From assembly GCA_013815485.1 (NCBI GenBank), contig JACDGB010000064.1, positions 1 to 8,061 on the forward strand: 8,061 nt of DNA. Reading direction: 5' to 3'. Both the position numbers and the translations under genes were made by a program. Below the pieces are notes generated by a model that made no database searches, had not been told where the DNA came from, and worked only from the letters and a program-made list of their open reading frames with translations. Origin of the DNA: Rubrobacter sp. GTDB taxonomy: Bacteria; Actinomycetota; Rubrobacteria; Rubrobacterales; Rubrobacteraceae. The number at the start of each line of letters is the position of its first letter. Within the stretch, counting starts at the first letter, position 1. Positions 7,094 through 8,061 of the stretch are shown here, one piece after another.

Positions 7094-7278
7094 GCGCCAT
7101 AATCTACTTCCAGCAGCGAAAATTCATCATGAGAGCCTAGCGCCGTGCGGGTCCATATCAGGTTGTGCGCCTCGTTGGTGAAGACGAGTGCCAAAGTAAC
7201 GAGCAACGGTGCGCCCAGTAGGGTGAAGTTGCGATACGTCAACCACCTCTCCCTGCCAGTGTACCGGAGTGCGAACAC
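6574..7278 (-). CDS. Open frame carrying most of the 7TM sensor and first PAS domain
   Basis: Middle segment of the frameshifted receptor. The correct frame begins at 7338 just after the first break; the first in-frame start codon is a GTG at 7278. From 7338 it encodes several strongly hydrophobic helices, including L-G-I-V-L-V-P-L-F-W-L-V-F-A-L and L-L-L-V-L-L-G-T-V-L-L-V, plus the R-Y-T-G-R-E-R-W-L motif typical of the membrane module found at the N-terminus of many histidine kinases. After the last helix, a PAS domain begins (V-V-E-G-M-R-D-G-V-I-V-L-D, then I-V-D-L-N-P-A-A). The family role is sensing an unknown signal at the membrane and passing it to the output domains. From about 6652 to the stop at 6574 the residues are out of frame and not native. 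Confidence 0.6.
   Translation of the reverse strand: MFALRYTGRERWLTYRNFTLLGAPLLVTLALVFTNEAHNLIWTRTALGSHDEFSLLEVDYGAWFWVHWIYSLLLVLLGTVLLVSSLPRSLRLYQKQSWALLIAASMPWLGNVIYVLGLGPVPNLDLTSFAFLLSGVAMSLGFSRFGLLNLIPVARNKVVEGMRDGVIVLDPHHRIVDLNPAASRILSLSTAEGTGSNIVQLVPGGIPLPGANHSAGEPTVRSRSVRDRRAATTT
6651..6660 (-). other. Frameshift site 2 (one base missing or two extra)
   Basis: The middle frame reads sensibly to about P-G-G-I-P-L-P, and the downstream frame is sensible from S-E-P-L-R-R-G-T-Y-G. Restoring one C in the CCC before GG would join them. Both frames are open here, so the exact base is uncertain by perhaps 20 bases. Confidence 0.55.
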
Positions 7279-7338
7279 CAGCCAGAAGAGCGGAACCAGG
7301 ACGATGCCCAGATACTCGGCTTTGGCCCAGAAGATCTT

Positions 7339-7340
7339 CC
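7339..7340 (-). other. Frameshift site 1 (one extra G)
   Basis: In the minus strand, TTG-CAG-GCG is followed by G-AAG-ATC-TTC. Skipping one G joins the family-like ends D-L-Q-A and K-I-F-W-A-K. The two adjacent Gs make a one-base insertion or a base-calling error plausible. There is no slippery heptamer that would suggest programmed frameshifting. Confidence 0.7.
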
Positions 7341-7531
7341 GCCTGCAAGTCGCCGGCGCCGAACTCTAACGCATACCCTGCCTCCCACCAACACACGGCT
7401 ATCAAGAACGCCGCCAAAGACTTCGCGCCGGGCGCGTCGTGACGCCGCCGCCAGGCATGGAAAGCGAGCGCGCCCGCCACCACGGCTGCCAGGAGCAGAA
7501 GATAAGATGACGGGGTGTGCCGCCAGCCCAT

Positions 7532-7893
7532 CACCGTCTCGCCTGACGACAGCCGTGATCTGAACTGGCGAAACGTTTCGGAGAGCGTCCGAAGCAGTAT
7601 TCCCGGCCGGAGCGGGTAACATGCATCACACTGGCTCCGAGCGGCAACCAGAGACCGAAGCTACCGGGCTTGCGATACTTGGGTTTCCCCGAGCACGACA
7701 CTCTCCCTACCTCTCTCAAACCGGGCGTTCCACTCGGTGTTCGGACTTCCCTAGTCAGGCCCGCGCCAGAAAACCATCGTCAGTATACCGCTAACCAGGA
7801 GACTGCGACATCAGGTCTTCGTAACCGTCTCTCTGTCCCGATAGCGGGCTTCTTGCATGCCAGATTTCTACACGCCGGACTCCGCCTGGCTCT
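7532..7893. other. 362-base intergenic stretch with several small hairpins, no gene recognised
   Basis: This lies between the start of the cyclic-di-GMP gene and the stop of the acyl-CoA dehydrogenase. Read on the minus strand it holds CCCG-ctat-CGGG (7837-7848), GAGAC with GTCTC (7827-7831 and 7799-7803), GACT-aggga-AGTC (7744-7756), GGG-GAAA-CCC with a GNRA-type loop (7681-7690), a stem of GCTCGGG with CCCG-gt-AGC enclosing the latter, CTGG with CCAG, and the palindrome at 7569-7580. No open frame in it resembles a known protein. The density of stems and the ACGCCCGGTTTGA stretch (within 7718-7730) vaguely recall the 3' end of a group II intron or another structured RNA, but I cannot confirm either. 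A promoter for the minus-strand gene presumably lies here but is not clear. Confidence 0.35.
7569..7580. promoter_or_regulatory. 12-bp perfect palindrome, candidate LacI/GalR-type operator
   Basis: CGAAACGTTTCG is a perfect palindrome with central CG, lying 37 bases upstream of the ATG of the cyclic-di-GMP gene. The A-A-A-C-G-T-T-T core matches the style of LacI/GalR-family operators such as those of PurR. No LacI-type gene is in the window, so any regulator would act from elsewhere. Position in a non-coding stretch next to a start supports a regulatory role; a chance palindrome cannot be excluded. Confidence 0.4.
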
Positions 7894-8061
7894 TTACGTG
7901 CTGGCGGTTCGAGGACATTTCTCTTTCTTCAGCTCCAGCTTCGCTACCGAGACGCGGTGGACCTCGTCGGGTCCGTCGGCGAGGCGTAAAGTTCGTGCCG
8001 AGGCCCAGAAATAGGCGAGCGGGAAGTCATCCGAGACGCCGGCGCCACCGTGGGCCTGGAT
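7894..8061 (-). CDS. Acyl-CoA dehydrogenase, C-terminal fragment (partial)
   Basis: Last 55 codons of a gene that enters from the right edge. The visible sequence begins [16 protein letters not shown] and continues [18 protein letters not shown], then A-K-L-E-L-K-K. This is the conserved C-terminal FAD/tetramer-interface region of the acyl-CoA dehydrogenase family, especially the ACAD10/11-like group, in which Q-x-H-G-G-A-G-V-S and [10 protein letters not shown] are hallmarks. These flavoenzymes form the 2,3 double bond of acyl-CoA esters in the cytoplasm. After K-L-E-L the tail E-K-C-P-R-T-A-S-T is not a family feature. The stop is TAA at 7896-7894. It lies on the same strand as the cyclic-di-GMP gene but is separated by 362 bases, so a joint operon is unlikely. 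Exact acyl substrate unknown. Confidence 0.9.
   Translation of the reverse strand: MQAHGGAGVSDDFPLAYFWASARTLRLADGPDEVHRVSVAKLELKKEKCPRTAST

Larger units (their letters stand above)
4679..7531 (-). pseudogene. 7TM-PAS-PAS-GGDEF-EAL cyclic-di-GMP receptor enzyme, broken by two frameshifts
   Basis: Read as one gene, this encodes about 950 residues: a 7TM sensor, PAS, coiled-coil linker, PAS, GGDEF and EAL. The frame breaks twice. Residues 1-64 (7531-7340) end in G-A-G-D-L-Q-A; removing one G at 7339-7340 continues naturally into K-I-F-W-A-K-A-E-Y-L-G. The middle frame runs 7338 to about 6652. Near 6651-6660 a one-base loss, perhaps a C in CCC-GG, returns to the first frame for the rest. Uncorrected, the N-terminal frame stops at 7127 and the middle frame at 6574. 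The start is ATG 7531 or the adjacent GTG 7534, since M-G-W-R-H-T-P is typical of this sensor family; the Shine-Dalgarno is weak. The C-terminal enzyme part shows no sign of decay, so the breaks are recent or are sequence errors. The segments are described separately below. Confidence 0.75.

Noticed and set aside
6574..7534. Programmed ribosomal frameshifting as the cause of the broken receptor gene
   Set aside because: No slippery heptamer or adjacent strong structure is evident at either junction, and two opposite shifts in one sensor gene would be extraordinary.
7531..7719. Small minus-strand open frame of 62 codons in the intergenic stretch
   Set aside because: No family is recognised and there is no convincing Shine-Dalgarno; it overlaps the hairpin-rich segment and ends at the next gene's start.
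7837..7848. CCCG-ctat-CGGG hairpin as an intrinsic terminator of the acyl-CoA dehydrogenase gene
   Set aside because: The stem has only 4 bp and is not followed by a T-run on the minus strand.
7799..7850. Glycine or cyclic-di-GMP (GEMM) riboswitch
   Set aside because: Some short strings are reminiscent, but the conserved GEMM segments (GCAAACC-like, GACGCAAAG-like) and the glycine core are not found.

Overview
The window looks like chromosomal DNA from a GC-rich bacterium, most likely an actinobacterium. The evidence is GC-rich third codon positions, GTG starts, a Tat-type lipoprotein signal on a sugar-binding protein, a CUT1 sugar transporter without its own ATPase, and a 7TM-PAS-PAS-GGDEF-EAL receptor. 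Rubrobacter or a related deep-branching lineage is a guess from general resemblance. No rRNA, tRNA, CRISPR array, transposase or intact mobile element was seen.

Left part (1-3363, all minus strand): a carbohydrate import operon read right to left. It encodes a Tat/lipobox solute-binding protein (1972-3363), two MalF/MalG-type permeases (1052-1972 and 192-1055) and the first 26 codons of a probable sugar phosphate isomerase/epimerase (1-78). The first three genes are joined by stop/start overlaps (TGATG, then ATGA). A 113-base gap with a 7-bp hairpin precedes the isomerase. The ATP-binding subunit is absent, as is common for CUT1 importers that share one ATPase.

Middle (3364-4678): a divergent intergenic region with AAGAAC/GTTCTT repeats, a cupin-type AraC-family regulator (3618-4487, plus strand) that probably controls the transporter operon, and a probable intrinsic terminator (4627-4674).

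Right part (4679-7531, minus strand): a large membrane-bound cyclic-di-GMP enzyme, convergent with the regulator. It has a 7TM sensor, two PAS domains, a GGDEF domain with an I-site and an EAL domain with its catalytic residues. Its reading frame is broken twice, near 7339 and near 6652, and the second shift restores the original frame. It is therefore either a recent pseudogene, a split gene or a sequence carrying two indel errors. A 12-bp perfect palindrome of LacI/GalR type lies just upstream of its start. A 362-base non-coding stretch follows (7532-7893), rich in small hairpins but without a recognised gene. The right edge holds the last 55 codons of an acyl-CoA dehydrogenase (7894-8061, minus strand).

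Together, the left half is a regulated sugar uptake and early catabolism locus and the right half a second-messenger signalling gene. No functional link between them can be shown from this window. I found no convincing undescribed system; the most unusual objects are the doubly frameshifted receptor and the structured non-coding stretch upstream of it.
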